A DNA stretch of 64,000 bases from Tenacibaculum mesophilum (GTDB lineage: Bacteria; Bacteroidota; Bacteroidia; Flavobacteriales; Flavobacteriaceae): positions 610,001 to 674,000 of the forward strand of contig NZ_CP032544.1 in assembly GCF_003867075.1 (NCBI RefSeq), given 5' to 3'. Positions 42,045 through 51,714 of the stretch are shown here, piece by piece. Position numbers and translations under genes: made by a program. A model generated the notes under the pieces. The model had not been told where the DNA came from, made no database searches, and saw only the letters and a list, made by a program, of their open reading frames with translations. The first letter of the stretch is position 1. Each line of letters begins with the position of its first letter.

Positions 42045-43127
42045 TTAACCTTTATAAAAAGGTAACTTCACTACTTTAGCAGGAATTTGTTTTTTACGAA
42101 CTTGGATAAAAATATCACTATCAACTTTAGAGTTTTCAATAGTAACATATCCTAATCCAATTCCTTTACCTAATGACGGACTCATCGTTCCTGAAGTAAC
42201 ACGACCAATATTGTTTCCATCGGTATCAACAATTTCGTAATCATGACGAGGAACACCACGCTCAGTTAATTCAAATGCAACTAATTTACGAGTAACACCC
42301 GCTTCTTTTTGAGCTTTTAAAGCTTCAGCATTTACAAAGTCTTTCGTAAACTTAGTAATCCATCCTAAGCCAGCTTCTAAAGGAGAGGTCGTATCATCAA
42401 TATCGTTACCATATAAGCAATATCCCATTTCTAAACGTAAAGTATCACGAGCAGCCAACCCAATAGGCTTAATTCCCCAATCTTTACCAGCTTCAAAAAC
42501 CTTGTTCCAAAGTTGTTCAACATCTTCATTTTTTACATATACTTCAAATCCACCAGAACCAGTATATCCAGTAGCAGAAACTACTACATTCGGAATTCCA
42601 GCAAAATCAGTGATTTCAAAAGTATAGAATTTAATATTCGATAAATCAACTGAAGTTAACGATTGCATTGCTTCTGCAGCTTTAGGACCTTGAATAGCCA
42701 ATAACGACCAATCTTCAGAACGATTTTCCATTTCAACATTCAAATCGTTGTGTTGAGAAATCCAGTTCCAATCTTTTTCAATATTAGAAGCGTTTACTAC
42801 CAACATATACTCATTTTCAGCAATCATGTAAATAATTAAATCATCTACAATTCCTCCATCAGCATTCGGCATACAGCTGTACTGTGCTTTTCCAGGAACT
42901 AATTTAGAAGCGTCGTTAGAAGATATTTTTTGAATTAAAGCCAAAGCGTTTTCTCCTTTTAAAAAGAACTCTCCCATATGGCTTACATCAAAAACACCAA
43001 CTCCTTTTCTAACAGTTTCGTGTTCAGCAGTTACTCCTTCGTATTGTACAGGCATATTATAACCTGCAAAAGGAACCATTTTTGCTCCCAAAGCCTCATG
43101 TACATGTGATAAAGCTGTATTTTTCAT
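42045..43127 (-). CDS. gcvT: Glycine cleavage system aminomethyltransferase (T protein)
   Basis: A 360-residue T protein that moves the methylene group from the lipoyl H protein to tetrahydrofolate. Recognisable parts are [37 protein letters not shown] and the C-terminal [19 protein letters not shown]. Full length. It stands alone and is preceded by a hairpin-forming leader. Confidence 0.94.
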   Translation of the reverse strand: MKNTALSHVHEALGAKMVPFAGYNMPVQYEGVTAEHETVRKGVGVFDVSHMGEFFLKGENALALIQKISSNDASKLVPGKAQYSCMPNADGGIVDDLIIYMIAENEYMLVVNASNIEKDWNWISQHNDLNVEMENRSEDWSLLAIQGPKAAEAMQSLTSVDLSNIKFYTFEITDFAGIPNVVVSATGYTGSGGFEVYVKNEDVEQLWNKVFEAGKDWGIKPIGLAARDTLRLEMGYCLYGNDIDDTTSPLEAGLGWITKFTKDFVNAEALKAQKEAGVTRKLVAFELTERGVPRHDYEIVDTDGNNIGRVTSGTMSPSLGKGIGLGYVTIENSKVDSDIFIQVRKKQIPAKVVKLPFYKG

Positions 43128-43427
43128 GTGTTTGTTTTTTATTGTTTTTGTAACCTTTTAACGAATAAAATAATGAGTAAACATTATTTTATTCATGTTG
43201 GTTTTATTATTGTGTATTGTTTGTTTAAAAAAGTGATGCTAAAGTATTGAAAAATTAGCAAACAATACAGTTGAATCTGAGTAATATGTAAGAGTATATT
43301 ACCCAAATGTTTGTTAATATTTTCTTTGTTTTAGCTAAGAATATTAGATTTGATGAAAAATTAAAAGAAAAAGTTGTTGTAATTTCTTAACGTTTGAAAC
43401 GACAACCTGAATCAAAGGATAAACTTA
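43128..43427. other. 300-bp divergent intergenic region
   Basis: Holds the gcvT leader with a 13-bp inverted repeat (43163-43194), then A+T-rich sequence up to the thioredoxin gene. Nothing else was recognised. Confidence 0.7.
43163..43194. repeat. 13-bp inverted repeat in the gcvT leader
   Basis: GAATAAAATAATG and CATTATTTTATTC are exact reverse complements with loop AGTAAA, 36 bases upstream of the gcvT start. No T-run pattern for a terminator in the gcvT direction is clear. Confidence 0.7.
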
Positions 43428-43973
43428 ATGAAGCTGAACAAAAAAACAATCTTAAACATTGCATTTGTTATAATAATTGGCCTATTATTATACCCACCAA
43501 CTAAAATTTATTTTATTAGGTTAGTTTCGTTTTCTCCTTCAACTATTACTGAAGAAAAAAGAGAAATGTTAAACGACTACAATTGGAATCTTAAAGGCTT
43601 AAATACTTCGAATATAGATTTTAATGAAACTAAGAATAAAGTAGTTTTTGTAAATTTTTGGGCAACTTGGTGTCCACCTTGTATTGCCGAAATGCCAAGT
43701 ATTCAAAAGTTATATGACGATTATAAAGACAAGGTTGAATTTGTATTTGTGAGTAACGAAGACTGGACGACTATTGAGGCTTTTTATAAAGACAAAGGGT
43801 ATGATTTACCAACGTATAACATTTTATCAAAAGTACCAGATCAACTAGTAAGCAATTCAATTCCTGCGACGTTTATAATTGATAAAAACGGAACTATTGT
43901 CGTAGATAAAAAAGGACCTGCCGATTGGAATAGTGATAAATTTAGAATTTTGTTAGACGAATTACTACAATAG
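43428..43973 (+). CDS. TlpA-like thioredoxin-family protein
   Basis: A 181-residue membrane-anchored thiol-disulfide protein: N-terminal helix (about 6-22, TILNIAFVIIIGLLLYPP), then a thioredoxin fold with the active site WATWCPPCIAEMPS (about 75-88) and cis-proline SIPATFIIDKNG. It likely works in the periplasm on cytochrome maturation or oxidised proteins. The small VF530 gene follows by 18 bases. Confidence 0.9.
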   Translation: MKLNKKTILNIAFVIIIGLLLYPPTKIYFIRLVSFSPSTITEEKREMLNDYNWNLKGLNTSNIDFNETKNKVVFVNFWATWCPPCIAEMPSIQKLYDDYKDKVEFVFVSNEDWTTIEAFYKDKGYDLPTYNILSKVPDQLVSNSIPATFIIDKNGTIVVDKKGPADWNSDKFRILLDELLQ

Positions 43974-43979
43974 AATATT

Positions 43980-43987
43980 TACCTTTG
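43980..43987 (+). promoter_or_regulatory. -7-type box TACCTTTG before the VF530 gene
   Basis: TAnnTTTG match only 4 bases before the ATG at 43992; if used, the transcript would be nearly leaderless. Confidence 0.3.
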
Positions 43988-43991
43988 TAGC

Positions 43992-44213
43992 ATGAGTCAA
44001 GAACAACCAAACAATCCGCTTCACGGAATAAAACTAGCCACCATGTTAGAAGAATTATACTTGGAATATGGTTGGGAAGAAATGGGAGAGATGTTGAATA
44101 TAAATGCCTTTAAAAAGAATCCAACCTATACCTCTAGTTTAAAATTTTTAAGAATAACACCTTGGGCGAGAGCTAAAGTAGAAAGGTTGTACTTAGAAAT
44201 GATAAGTAATTAA
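43992..44213 (+). CDS. VF530 (DUF2132) family small protein
   Basis: A 73-residue protein with the family signature [33 protein letters not shown] and [22 protein letters not shown]530 proteins are described as DNA-binding; nothing more is known here. It lies 18 bases after the thioredoxin gene. Confidence 0.88.
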   Translation: MSQEQPNNPLHGIKLATMLEELYLEYGWEEMGEMLNINAFKKNPTYTSSLKFLRITPWARAKVERLYLEMISN

Positions 44214-44305
44214 ATCAAACAACCCTTTAGAGTTTAGTATAAAATACCGTACAAGCTAAAGGTTAAATACACAAACTTAGTATTTATAGTCTACTCATTT
44301 TTGTG

Positions 44306-44313
44306 TAGTTTTG
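44306..44313 (+). promoter_or_regulatory. -7-type box TAGTTTTG before a lipoprotein gene
   Basis: TAnnTTTG match 8 bases before the ATG at 44321. Confidence 0.3.
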
Positions 44314-44320
44314 ATATTAG

Positions 44321-45031
44321 ATGAAGAAACCCACTTTTTACATACTTCCTGTTTTATTTCTGCTAATTATTTCTTGTTCCAAAACAGTAAAGGAACAAGC
44401 CTTAACTATGAAAGATGTTTTTCCTACACAGAAAAATACAGACTCAACTTTTGTTTTTGATTTAGATACAATTATTAGTTTCAAAAACTATATAGAAAAA
44501 TGCGAGTATTATGAGGAGATTACTCACAAGAAACAGTATGTAAGAACACAAAATAATGATATACCCCTAAATATTAATTTTTTTATAAAGTGTCATTTGC
44601 CAACTTTTTGTATTAAAGAAAAAAATATAATTGTATTGGAAGGCGACTTTAAAGAAGAAAAAACACTTTTTTTTCATGAAGATGAAAAAGTTCTTAGTGT
44701 TAAAAATTTTGAAAAGTATTTAAATAAACAGTTGTTAAATTGGGGAAAAGATTATGGATATTCTGATAGTCCAGATAGAAGTATAATACTATTTAGGTAT
44801 CGCGATTTAACTAAAAAATCTAAAGAAAGAGTATATAAAGCATTGAATACTATATCAGTATCATATTTTAATTTTATTAATAGTTTTCAAAAGAAAAATA
44901 TAGATTCTTTAAAGAGAGTATATCCTCTTCAAATATTATTGGAAAAAGACTTCAGATTGTTTGATAAGAAGGGTAATTTAATAGAGTTTCCGCCACCCCC
45001 ACCACCAGCTCCATTAGAAATAGTAGAATAA
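44321..45031 (+). CDS. Hypothetical lipoprotein with proline-rich tail
   Basis: A 236-residue lipoprotein (MKKPTFYILPVLFLLIISC, lipobox IISC). The body is charged and mixed helix/strand; the C-terminus ends IEFPPPPPPAPLEIVE. No family is recognised. Its stop codon shares a base with the priA start (TAATG at 45029-45033), so the two may be translationally coupled even though their roles look unrelated. Confidence 0.65.
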   Translation: MKKPTFYILPVLFLLIISCSKTVKEQALTMKDVFPTQKNTDSTFVFDLDTIISFKNYIEKCEYYEEITHKKQYVRTQNNDIPLNINFFIKCHLPTFCIKEKNIIVLEGDFKEEKTLFFHEDEKVLSVKNFEKYLNKQLLNWGKDYGYSDSPDRSIILFRYRDLTKKSKERVYKALNTISVSYFNFINSFQKKNIDSLKRVYPLQILLEKDFRLFDKKGNLIEFPPPPPPAPLEIVE

Positions 45032-47475
45032 TGCCATATTTCATCGACGTCATATTACCCATTCCGTTGCAAAAAACGTTTACCTATACGGTAACCGAAG
45101 CAGAAGCTTCTTTCTTAAAAAAAGGAATGCGTGTAGCGGTTTCTTTCGGAAAAAGTAAGATATATACCGCATTGGTGTTTAACATTCACCAAAATGCACC
45201 CGAAGTATACGAAGCCAAAGACATTCATCAAATATTAGATGATACGCCTATTATAACGGAACAACAGTTAAAACATTGGCAATGGATTTCGAGCTATTAT
45301 ATGTGCTCGTTAGGCGATGTATATAGAGCAGCTTTACCATCCGCTTTTCTGTTAGAAAGTGAAACCATCATCTATAAAAATGAAAACTTTGAAGAGGAAG
45401 CAATACTAACTGATGAAGAGTTTTTAATTTTTGAAGCCTTACAACATCATTCACAGTTAACCATTCATCAAGTTGCTGATATTTTAGGAAAGAAAACCGT
45501 ACTTCCTATCATTAATGGGTTAATAGAGAAGAGTGCGATTTACATTAAAGAAGAAATTTACGAAACATACAAACCTAAACTGGTTAAGTATGTTCGGTTA
45601 CATAACAACTATAACTCAAATGAAGGCTTACAAACGCTTTTAGAAGAACTTTCAAGAGCTAAAAAGCAACGAGAAGCGGTACTGACGTATTTTCAGTTAG
45701 CAGCGGCTAAAAAGCCTATAAAAGCAAAAGATTTAGAAGAGCAGTCGGGAGCTTCTTCCGCAGTTTTAAAAGCCTTGGTAGAGAAAGATATTTTTGAATT
45801 TTATCATATTCAAACCGATCGAATTAACTATCAAGGAGAAACGAATCAGATAAAAGAATTGAATGAGTTTCAACAAGAAGCCTTCAATCAAATAAAAACT
45901 TCTTTTGAAACACAACAGGTAAGTTTATTACACGGGGTTACAGGCTCAGGTAAGACAGAAATTTATGTAAAACTAATTAAAGAAGTGATTGCTGAAGGAA
46001 AACAGGTATTGTTTTTACTACCAGAAATCGCTTTAACAACCCAAATCATCACCCGTTTACAAAATTATTTTGGAAACTTTATTTCGGTATTCCACTCTAA
46101 ATATTCGATGAACGAACGGGTAGAGGTGTGGAATAACGTGTTAGAAAACAAACCGAAAGCGCAGGTTATTTTAGGAGCGCGTTCTTCGTTGTTTTTACCA
46201 TTTTCAAACTTAGGATTAATTGTAGTGGATGAAGAACACGAAACGTCGTACAAGCAATTTGAACCGTCACCACGTTACAACGCACGCGATGCTTCGGTAG
46301 TATTAGGTCATTTGCACCAAGCAAAAGTATTGTTAGGTTCTGCAACACCATCAATAGAGAGTTATTTTAATGCTAAGCAAAACAAATACGGATTTATAGA
46401 ATTAACGCGTCGTTTTGGAAACATTCAATTGCCAAAAATTGAATTGATAGACATTAAAGAAAAGCATCGAAAAAAGGAAATGAACGGTCATTTTTCGGAT
46501 CGTTTATTAAAAATGATTACCGAAGCTTTAGACGAAAAAGAACAGGTTATTTTATTTCAAAACCGACGTGGGTTTTCGCCTGTGGTAGAGTGTACTACTT
46601 GTGGAGTTTCTCCTCAATGTCCGAATTGTGATGTGAGTTTAACCTATCATAAATTCCGTAAAGAGTTAAAATGTCATTATTGCCATTACCAACGTGCAAT
46701 GCCGAATAGCTGTGGAGCTTGTGGAAGTGCTACCTTAGATACCAAAGGTTTTGGAACGGAGCAAATAGAATTAGAACTCAAAGAGTTATTTCCAAATCAT
46801 AACATTGGACGAATGGACTTGGATACCACGCGTGGTAAATATGGGTATCAAAAAATTATTGGGGCTTTTGAAGCACAAGAAATTGATATTTTGGTAGGAA
46901 CGCAAATGCTTTCTAAAGGATTGGATTTTGAAAATGTATCGTTGGTAGGAATCTTAAATGCAGATTCTATGCTCAACTTTCCTGATTTTAGAGCTCATGA
47001 GCGTGCTTTTCAGCTCATGGTACAAGTATCGGGTAGGGCAGGACGTACCAAAAAACAAGGGAATGTAGCGATACAAACCTACAACCCATATCATCAAATT
47101 TTGCAGCAGGTATCTACTAATAATTATACAGAAATGTATAAAGAGCAGTTACAAGATCGTTGGCAATTTCATTATCCGCCGTACTATCGTTTGATAAAAA
47201 TTACCCTAAAACACAAAGATTACACGCGTGTTGATAACGGTATCAACTGGTTAGCCAAAGCCTTACAAAATGTATTTCATGAAAATGTATTAGGTCCTAC
47301 AGCACCTGCGGTTTCTCGTATCAGAAACCAGTATATTAAAAATTTGGTGATTAAAATTCCGCCAAAACAATCCTTAGGAAAAACCAAAGAACAGCTACAA
47401 AAAATTAAAAATACCTTTGAAGCCGTAAAAGATTTTAGACCTATCCGTTTTATTGTAGATGTGGATGCTTATTAA
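45031..47475 (+). CDS. priA: Primosomal protein N' (PriA helicase)
   Basis: An 814-residue replication-restart helicase. The N-terminal 3'-DNA-binding domain starts MPYFIDVILPIPLQKTFTY. The helicase core has GVTGSGKTEIYVKL (Walker A, about 304-317) and VVDEEHETSYKQ (Walker B), plus ARDASVVLGHLH. Eight cysteines around CTTCGVSPQCPNC and CHYCHYQRAMPNSCGACG form the zinc-binding insertion. The end is DFRPIRFIVDVDAY. Complete. Confidence 0.95.
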   Translation: MPYFIDVILPIPLQKTFTYTVTEAEASFLKKGMRVAVSFGKSKIYTALVFNIHQNAPEVYEAKDIHQILDDTPIITEQQLKHWQWISSYYMCSLGDVYRAALPSAFLLESETIIYKNENFEEEAILTDEEFLIFEALQHHSQLTIHQVADILGKKTVLPIINGLIEKSAIYIKEEIYETYKPKLVKYVRLHNNYNSNEGLQTLLEELSRAKKQREAVLTYFQLAAAKKPIKAKDLEEQSGASSAVLKALVEKDIFEFYHIQTDRINYQGETNQIKELNEFQQEAFNQIKTSFETQQVSLLHGVTGSGKTEIYVKLIKEVIAEGKQVLFLLPEIALTTQIITRLQNYFGNFISVFHSKYSMNERVEVWNNVLENKPKAQVILGARSSLFLPFSNLGLIVVDEEHETSYKQFEPSPRYNARDASVVLGHLHQAKVLLGSATPSIESYFNAKQNKYGFIELTRRFGNIQLPKIELIDIKEKHRKKEMNGHFSDRLLKMITEALDEKEQVILFQNRRGFSPVVECTTCGVSPQCPNCDVSLTYHKFRKELKCHYCHYQRAMPNSCGACGSATLDTKGFGTEQIELELKELFPNHNIGRMDLDTTRGKYGYQKIIGAFEAQEIDILVGTQMLSKGLDFENVSLVGILNADSMLNFPDFRAHERAFQLMVQVSGRAGRTKKQGNVAIQTYNPYHQILQQVSTNNYTEMYKEQLQDRWQFHYPPYYRLIKITLKHKDYTRVDNGINWLAKALQNVFHENVLGPTAPAVSRIRNQYIKNLVIKIPPKQSLGKTKEQLQKIKNTFEAVKDFRPIRFIVDVDAY

Positions 47476-47482
47476 GAGGTTT

Positions 47483-47570
47483 GCTAACGTCTGGGGCTTT
47501 TGCGGATTACGAAACTGAAAGTTTCAATTTAGACGAAACCCCTCCATTTTGCTAAACCCTTGCTAGTGAC
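47483..47570. repeat. Cassette-like spacer with GCTAACG core
   Basis: Begins with TTGCTAACGTCTGGGGC and carries imperfect inverted G+C-rich segments (GGGGC with CCCC, TGCGG, GGAGGGG on the other strand). It follows the priA stop and lies at the 3' end of the M1-like gene; a CGTTAGC core at its other side (49061-49067) completes the pair. Confidence 0.5.
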
Positions 47571-47575
47571 AGTTT

Positions 47576-48973
47576 TTATTTTTCCACAATTTTATTTTCG
47601 GCATTATCAATTGATTGCTTGCTTTCAAAATACAAATATTTAATATTTTCATATAGTTGGTCGTTATTAATTGTTGATTTTAGTGTGGTAGTTAAAAAGT
47701 CATAATTTGTATAAGTGGTTTTAGTTTTTAAAATAGTATTTAACCATTGCCACATTTTCTTCTCTCCAATTTCTTTTTCGATAGCAAGAAAAATAAGCGG
47801 TGCATAATTATAAACGTATAACTGCCTGTTTAAATACTCTGATTGTGATTTTATTTTGCTAAAAGGGATAGCTTCTTTTTTAAATTCTTGTAAATTTTCA
47901 ATCTTTTTATTTATCATTTCTTCATAAACATCTTTTCCGATATTATTTTTAGTTAGCTGTAAAGCTAAATATTCTGCAAAACCTTCACTCATCATATCCC
48001 CGAGTTCGGAATTAAATACTTTATATGTACCGAAATAAAAATGACCTAATTCGTGAGCGATAAATGGACGGTAAAAATTTTGATATTCTGGTTCTATAAC
48101 CTTCTCTAATCCATTTTGCCAACCAATGCTCATAATTGTTGGATATGATACAAACATCCAGCCGTCTTTTATTGACGTTGGTGTAGTATTTACAAAAACC
48201 GTTGCTAGCTCATACGGAATATTGAGTTTGGATTCATAAAATTTCTTGTAATCGTTAATAACAGAACTAAATTCGTTTATTTGTTCGTTGGTAAAATCGG
48301 AATTCAAAATATAAGTTTCATCAATATTGGAATATTCATATTTACCACAGAAAAGTGTTAACTCTTGTGGAATTTCACTTTTAAAATGAGTCGACTGCTT
48401 TTTAACAGGTAAACTTCCGTTTACATAAATTGTATTGCAATCTTCACAAACAATTTTAATGTCGTATCTCAATTTTTCAAAAGCTTTATCTTTTTTTATA
48501 TCATAAAGAACAGGGTACCAAGCCGATTGAACTCCGTCAGTTCTTAAAGAATTATGATTAAAAGCAATATTTCCCTTCCAATCTTTTCTGCTGTAATTTT
48601 CAATGGTATCATTCACTACCGGAAATTTACCAACATATTTTATTTGTAAAGATTTGGGTAGAAATTTCCCGTCATTACCAGCAAAATAATATGCTAAAGA
48701 CTCTCCTGTAGAAGTTGAGTCTGACCAGGATTTGTTTGCATAAATCAAAAAGTCATTAGGTTCTTTACTTCTAAAATGAAGTACATTCATTCCTGAATTA
48801 AGTCTGATAAAATAATCTTTTAAATGAGGAATATCACTTAAAGTTACATCACACTCAAATGTTCCTTCTTTTATTGAAATGTTTACTTTTCCTGTAATCA
48901 TCGGGGCTTTCTCCTGTGCTTGAAGTTGAATTGATGATAAAATGATAGTCAGTACTAAAAAGATTTTTTTCAT
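47576..48973 (-). CDS. M1-like (gluzincin) metallopeptidase, exported
   Basis: A 465-residue exported protein (MKKIFLVLTIILSSIQLQA). The zinc site HELGHFYFG with the second glutamate in SEGFAEYLALQ gives HEXXH-X18-E, as in M1 peptidases. It is much shorter than the M1 enzyme at 23578 and lacks its HEAT repeats and GAMEN motif, so it is a distant relative. Function is unknown. It is bracketed by inverted GCTAACG/CGTTAGC cores, like the small cassette genes at 4078-7691. Confidence 0.78.
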   Translation of the reverse strand: MKKIFLVLTIILSSIQLQAQEKAPMITGKVNISIKEGTFECDVTLSDIPHLKDYFIRLNSGMNVLHFRSKEPNDFLIYANKSWSDSTSTGESLAYYFAGNDGKFLPKSLQIKYVGKFPVVNDTIENYSRKDWKGNIAFNHNSLRTDGVQSAWYPVLYDIKKDKAFEKLRYDIKIVCEDCNTIYVNGSLPVKKQSTHFKSEIPQELTLFCGKYEYSNIDETYILNSDFTNEQINEFSSVINDYKKFYESKLNIPYELATVFVNTTPTSIKDGWMFVSYPTIMSIGWQNGLEKVIEPEYQNFYRPFIAHELGHFYFGTYKVFNSELGDMMSEGFAEYLALQLTKNNIGKDVYEEMINKKIENLQEFKKEAIPFSKIKSQSEYLNRQLYVYNYAPLIFLAIEKEIGEKKMWQWLNTILKTKTTYTNYDFLTTTLKSTINNDQLYENIKYLYFESKQSIDNAENKIVEK

Positions 48974-49118
48974 ATAAGAATTTATTATTCTAGGGAGTTT
49001 GTTTTAAAACTGCCAATAATTCGCTTGAGAATATAAATCCATTCAATGAGTTATATTCAACGTTAGCGAAAGGTATTGGAATTTAGGTTAAGAATCAAAC
49101 TAATTCTCTAAAGAAAAC

Positions 49119-49544
49119 TTATTGTTCAATTATGTTATGATGTGTAAATGTATTATATACCTGTGTTTTGTAGTCTTGTTTTCTAATAACTGTATCTATT
49201 CTTTCATCAAAATCAATTTCAAAAACATTATAGTCTGATTTGGCGACACGAATTTTAAATGTTTCATTAAGCTTTAACTTTTTTTTCTTTATACTTTTAG
49301 GAGGTATTTGTTTGAGCTTGTGAAATGCACTATCATTTTTTATAAAATAAAAATATACTATATCTGTCCTCCCTGATTTTCCTTTTCTCGTATTTTCTTT
49401 AAGTTTTTCAATTGTAGCATAAGTTATAAATGCTCCTTTATTCAGTTTGTTTTTTTGGTAAGCTCTAAGACCATAAATAAATGAAAAAAGTATGGCTAGT
49501 ATGATAAGTGTTAAAATTGGAGTTAATTTGATTTCTTTTTTCAA
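49119..49544 (-). CDS. Hypothetical single-span membrane protein
   Basis: A 141-residue protein with an N-terminal signal-anchor (MKKEIKLTPILTLIILAILF and following residues to about 27) and a basic, soluble C-terminal part containing GKSGRTDIVYFYFIKNDSAF and KKKKLKLNETFKIRVAKSDY, which looks like a small beta domain. No family recognised. It lies in the accessory stretch between priA and the SDR gene. Confidence 0.6.
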   Translation of the reverse strand: MKKEIKLTPILTLIILAILFSFIYGLRAYQKNKLNKGAFITYATIEKLKENTRKGKSGRTDIVYFYFIKNDSAFHKLKQIPPKSIKKKKLKLNETFKIRVAKSDYNVFEIDFDERIDTVIRKQDYKTQVYNTFTHHNIIEQ

Positions 49545-49623
49545 TATGTATTTTTCATTTTATAGATGCACCTAATAATTATACCTGTTGTGTCTTTGTT
49601 GGTAAAATACTTTTTAAAACTCA

Positions 49624-49683
49624 CGAATATCCACAATATCCCCATTTTGTAGTTTGTTTTGGGTGTCTATGTTAAGGATGGTT
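49624..49683 (-). pseudogene. Detached 3' end of an SDR gene
   Basis: A 60-bp segment with only a few mismatches to 50960-51019, the 3' end of the intact SDR gene. On the minus strand it still encodes IDTQNKLQNGDIVDI followed by REF and a stop, where the intact gene has RNFDND. It is the remnant of another allele of the same gene end. Confidence 0.8.
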
Positions 49684-50275
49684 ATTGATACCCAATAACC
49701 TCTTTCCTTACATTCTTTCTCCATTTCCTTCCAAATGTTAAATCTAAATTTTTAAAAACCCTTGTATTGTAATCAATTAAGCATTCAGGTAGTCTTGCTT
49801 CACAACCAAAATCGTAATATTTAAGCCCATATTTTCTTTCAAATCTTTTATCTTTTTTAGTAGTAGCTATGGGGGTAATTCCACTCATTAAATAAAGCTT
49901 AGCTTTCCCAGCTTTCCAATCTGATGAGGCTTTCTCTTTATTCAGTCTACATTTAGCATTAACAACTATATGTTTAGGTCTTTTATAGTTTAACCATTTA
50001 GATTTAAAGACAAATTCTTGAACATCATAATCTCCTGCAATTATAACTAAATGATATTCAGATTTTTTGTTTTTGGTTATAAATTTAAAATAGCCTAAGC
50101 TATCTGCTTTAATAAAATCAGTACTACCTTTTTCAGAGATAACTATTTCTCCTACTGGTTTTTTGCGAGTGATAGAAGAAATAATTTTCCCTCTTATTGT
50201 ATCGTTTGATTGTGAATGTCCTATAGTTATAAACGCTAGAAGACTAATTGTTAGCAATTTTATTTTCTTTTTCAT
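49682..50275 (-). CDS. Hypothetical exported protein with CarboxypepD-like domain
   Basis: A 197-residue protein with a signal peptide (MKKKIKLLTISLLAFITIGH). Residues about 24-100 resemble a carboxypeptidase regulatory-like beta sandwich (IRGKIISSITRKKPVGEIVI, DSLGYFKFITKNKKSEYHLV). The C-terminal part is lysine-rich and unlike known domains. Function unknown; it starts 10 bases from the next gene on the same strand. Confidence 0.65.
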   Translation of the reverse strand: MKKKIKLLTISLLAFITIGHSQSNDTIRGKIISSITRKKPVGEIVISEKGSTDFIKADSLGYFKFITKNKKSEYHLVIIAGDYDVQEFVFKSKWLNYKRPKHIVVNAKCRLNKEKASSDWKAGKAKLYLMSGITPIATTKKDKRFERKYGLKYYDFGCEARLPECLIDYNTRVFKNLDLTFGRKWRKNVRKEVIGYQ

Positions 50276-50284
50276 ATTTCATTT

Positions 50285-50917
50285 TTAAGAAATTCCTCCA
50301 GAATAGCGTTCGACTATCTTCCACTTCCCATTTATCTTTTCTATTTTAATATTGTCGCTCCAAGCACATAAATCTCCACAAAAAAAGGTGTAATGTAAAT
50401 AACCAACAGTGTAATTCCAATTAAATATAATTCTTGAAACGCCCAAGTAACCATACTCATTTTTTTGGGGGTTAAAGTCTTTTATGTTTTGAGGATTAAT
50501 GTATTCAAAGGCAATTTTTTCATTCGAGAAATTGTAATCTAAGTTTCGCTCTTTTATCTTTCCTTTTTTCAAGTCGTAAAATAAACGTTCTTCTTTCTCA
50601 AATTTTTCTAATTCATTTTCAAACCTCTCTTTATTTTCCTTTATTTTCTCTTTAGAATAACTAATTCCATTTGCTCCAGTATCATATCCATTAGGTTTAA
50701 CAGAATTAGCTGTATTTGTATCCAGTTTAGAAAAAATATAAAGTTTTAATTGTTTATCCTCCCAATTATTAAGTTTTACTATTTCATCGAATTTTATCAT
50801 TTCAAGGATAAGATCATTAATAGCTATATTCTCATTCTCAATATATTTTTCGCTTTCATAATTCTGACAGCTAAAAAGACAAATAGTGCTAAAAAGTATA
50901 AGTAAATTCTTTTTCAT
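50285..50917 (-). CDS. Hypothetical lipoprotein
   Basis: A 210-residue lipoprotein (MKKNLLILFSTICLFSC, lipobox LFSC). The middle is helical and highly charged (EKIKENKERFENELEKFEKE), and the C-terminus has NWNYTVGYLHYTFFCGDLCA followed by a tryptophan-rich end, KINGKWKIVERYSGG. No family recognised. It lies between the intact SDR gene and the detached SDR 3' end, so it is probably part of an inserted segment. Confidence 0.65.
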   Translation of the reverse strand: MKKNLLILFSTICLFSCQNYESEKYIENENIAINDLILEMIKFDEIVKLNNWEDKQLKLYIFSKLDTNTANSVKPNGYDTGANGISYSKEKIKENKERFENELEKFEKEERLFYDLKKGKIKERNLDYNFSNEKIAFEYINPQNIKDFNPQKNEYGYLGVSRIIFNWNYTVGYLHYTFFCGDLCAWSDNIKIEKINGKWKIVERYSGGIS

Positions 50918-50940
50918 ATTTATTCAATTAAGTATTGAAA

Positions 50941-51675
50941 CTAATCATTATCAAAATTCCGAATATCCACAATATCCCCATTTTGTAGTTTGTTTTGGGT
51001 GTCTATGGTAAAAATGGTTTCAGCAACGTACTCAGGAGTGTACAACTGGTCGTTTTCTTTTAAATCGATAAAACGTTGTACGTTTTTAAAATCTTTTTCA
51101 TTGGTACTTCTAATATCAGTTTGCATATTGGTATCTACCACACCAGGGTAAATAGCATTACACTTTACACCATGTTCAAGCTCGTTTTGTTCCGCAGCAA
51201 TGGTTTTGGTCATCATATCAATCGCAGCTTTAGACGTACAGTAAATACTCCAACCTTCATAAGGTTTTACGGCTGCTCCAGATGAAATACTAATAATCTG
51301 CTTTTTACACATCAACTGTTGTGTCGCTTCAATAAACAAACTGGATAAAATAAGTGGAGTAGTGGTATTCAAATGAATGCTTTTGGCAATATCTTCCGAA
51401 GGAATGTTTTCTAGGTTCGCTATGGTACCGAGTCTTCCGGCATTATTCATCAAGGTAATCGATGAAACTTCCAATTTCTGAATTTCGTCTAATAACATTT
51501 TAAATGTGTTATGCGTGGCTTTGGTATCAGATAAATCTACAGAAAGCTGTACCACATTTTCCAAATCGACAATGCTTCTGGATAGTGAGTATACTCTGTA
51601 ATTTTCTTGTGCATATTTTTCGGCTAAGGCTTTACCGATTCCTTTACTTCCTCCGGTGATGATGATAATGTTCAT
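50941..51675 (-). CDS. Short-chain dehydrogenase/reductase
   Basis: A 244-residue Rossmann-fold oxidoreductase. I start it at 51675 (MNIIIITGGSKGIGKALAEK), where the cofactor-binding TGGSKGIG lies at the usual distance from the start; 22 residues could be added upstream but they are not family-like. NNAGRLG, the catalytic serine in ISISSGAAV and YxxxK in IYCTSKAAIDM are present, giving Ser-Tyr-Lys. Substrate unknown. Its 3' end occurs again, in altered form, at 49624-49683. Confidence 0.92.
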   Translation of the reverse strand: MNIIIITGGSKGIGKALAEKYAQENYRVYSLSRSIVDLENVVQLSVDLSDTKATHNTFKMLLDEIQKLEVSSITLMNNAGRLGTIANLENIPSEDIAKSIHLNTTTPLILSSLFIEATQQLMCKKQIISISSGAAVKPYEGWSIYCTSKAAIDMMTKTIAAEQNELEHGVKCNAIYPGVVDTNMQTDIRSTNEKDFKNVQRFIDLKENDQLYTPEYVAETIFTIDTQNKLQNGDIVDIRNFDND

Positions 51676-51714
51676 AGAATAAAAATAAGGAAATATTAGT
51701 AGTTGTACTCTAAA

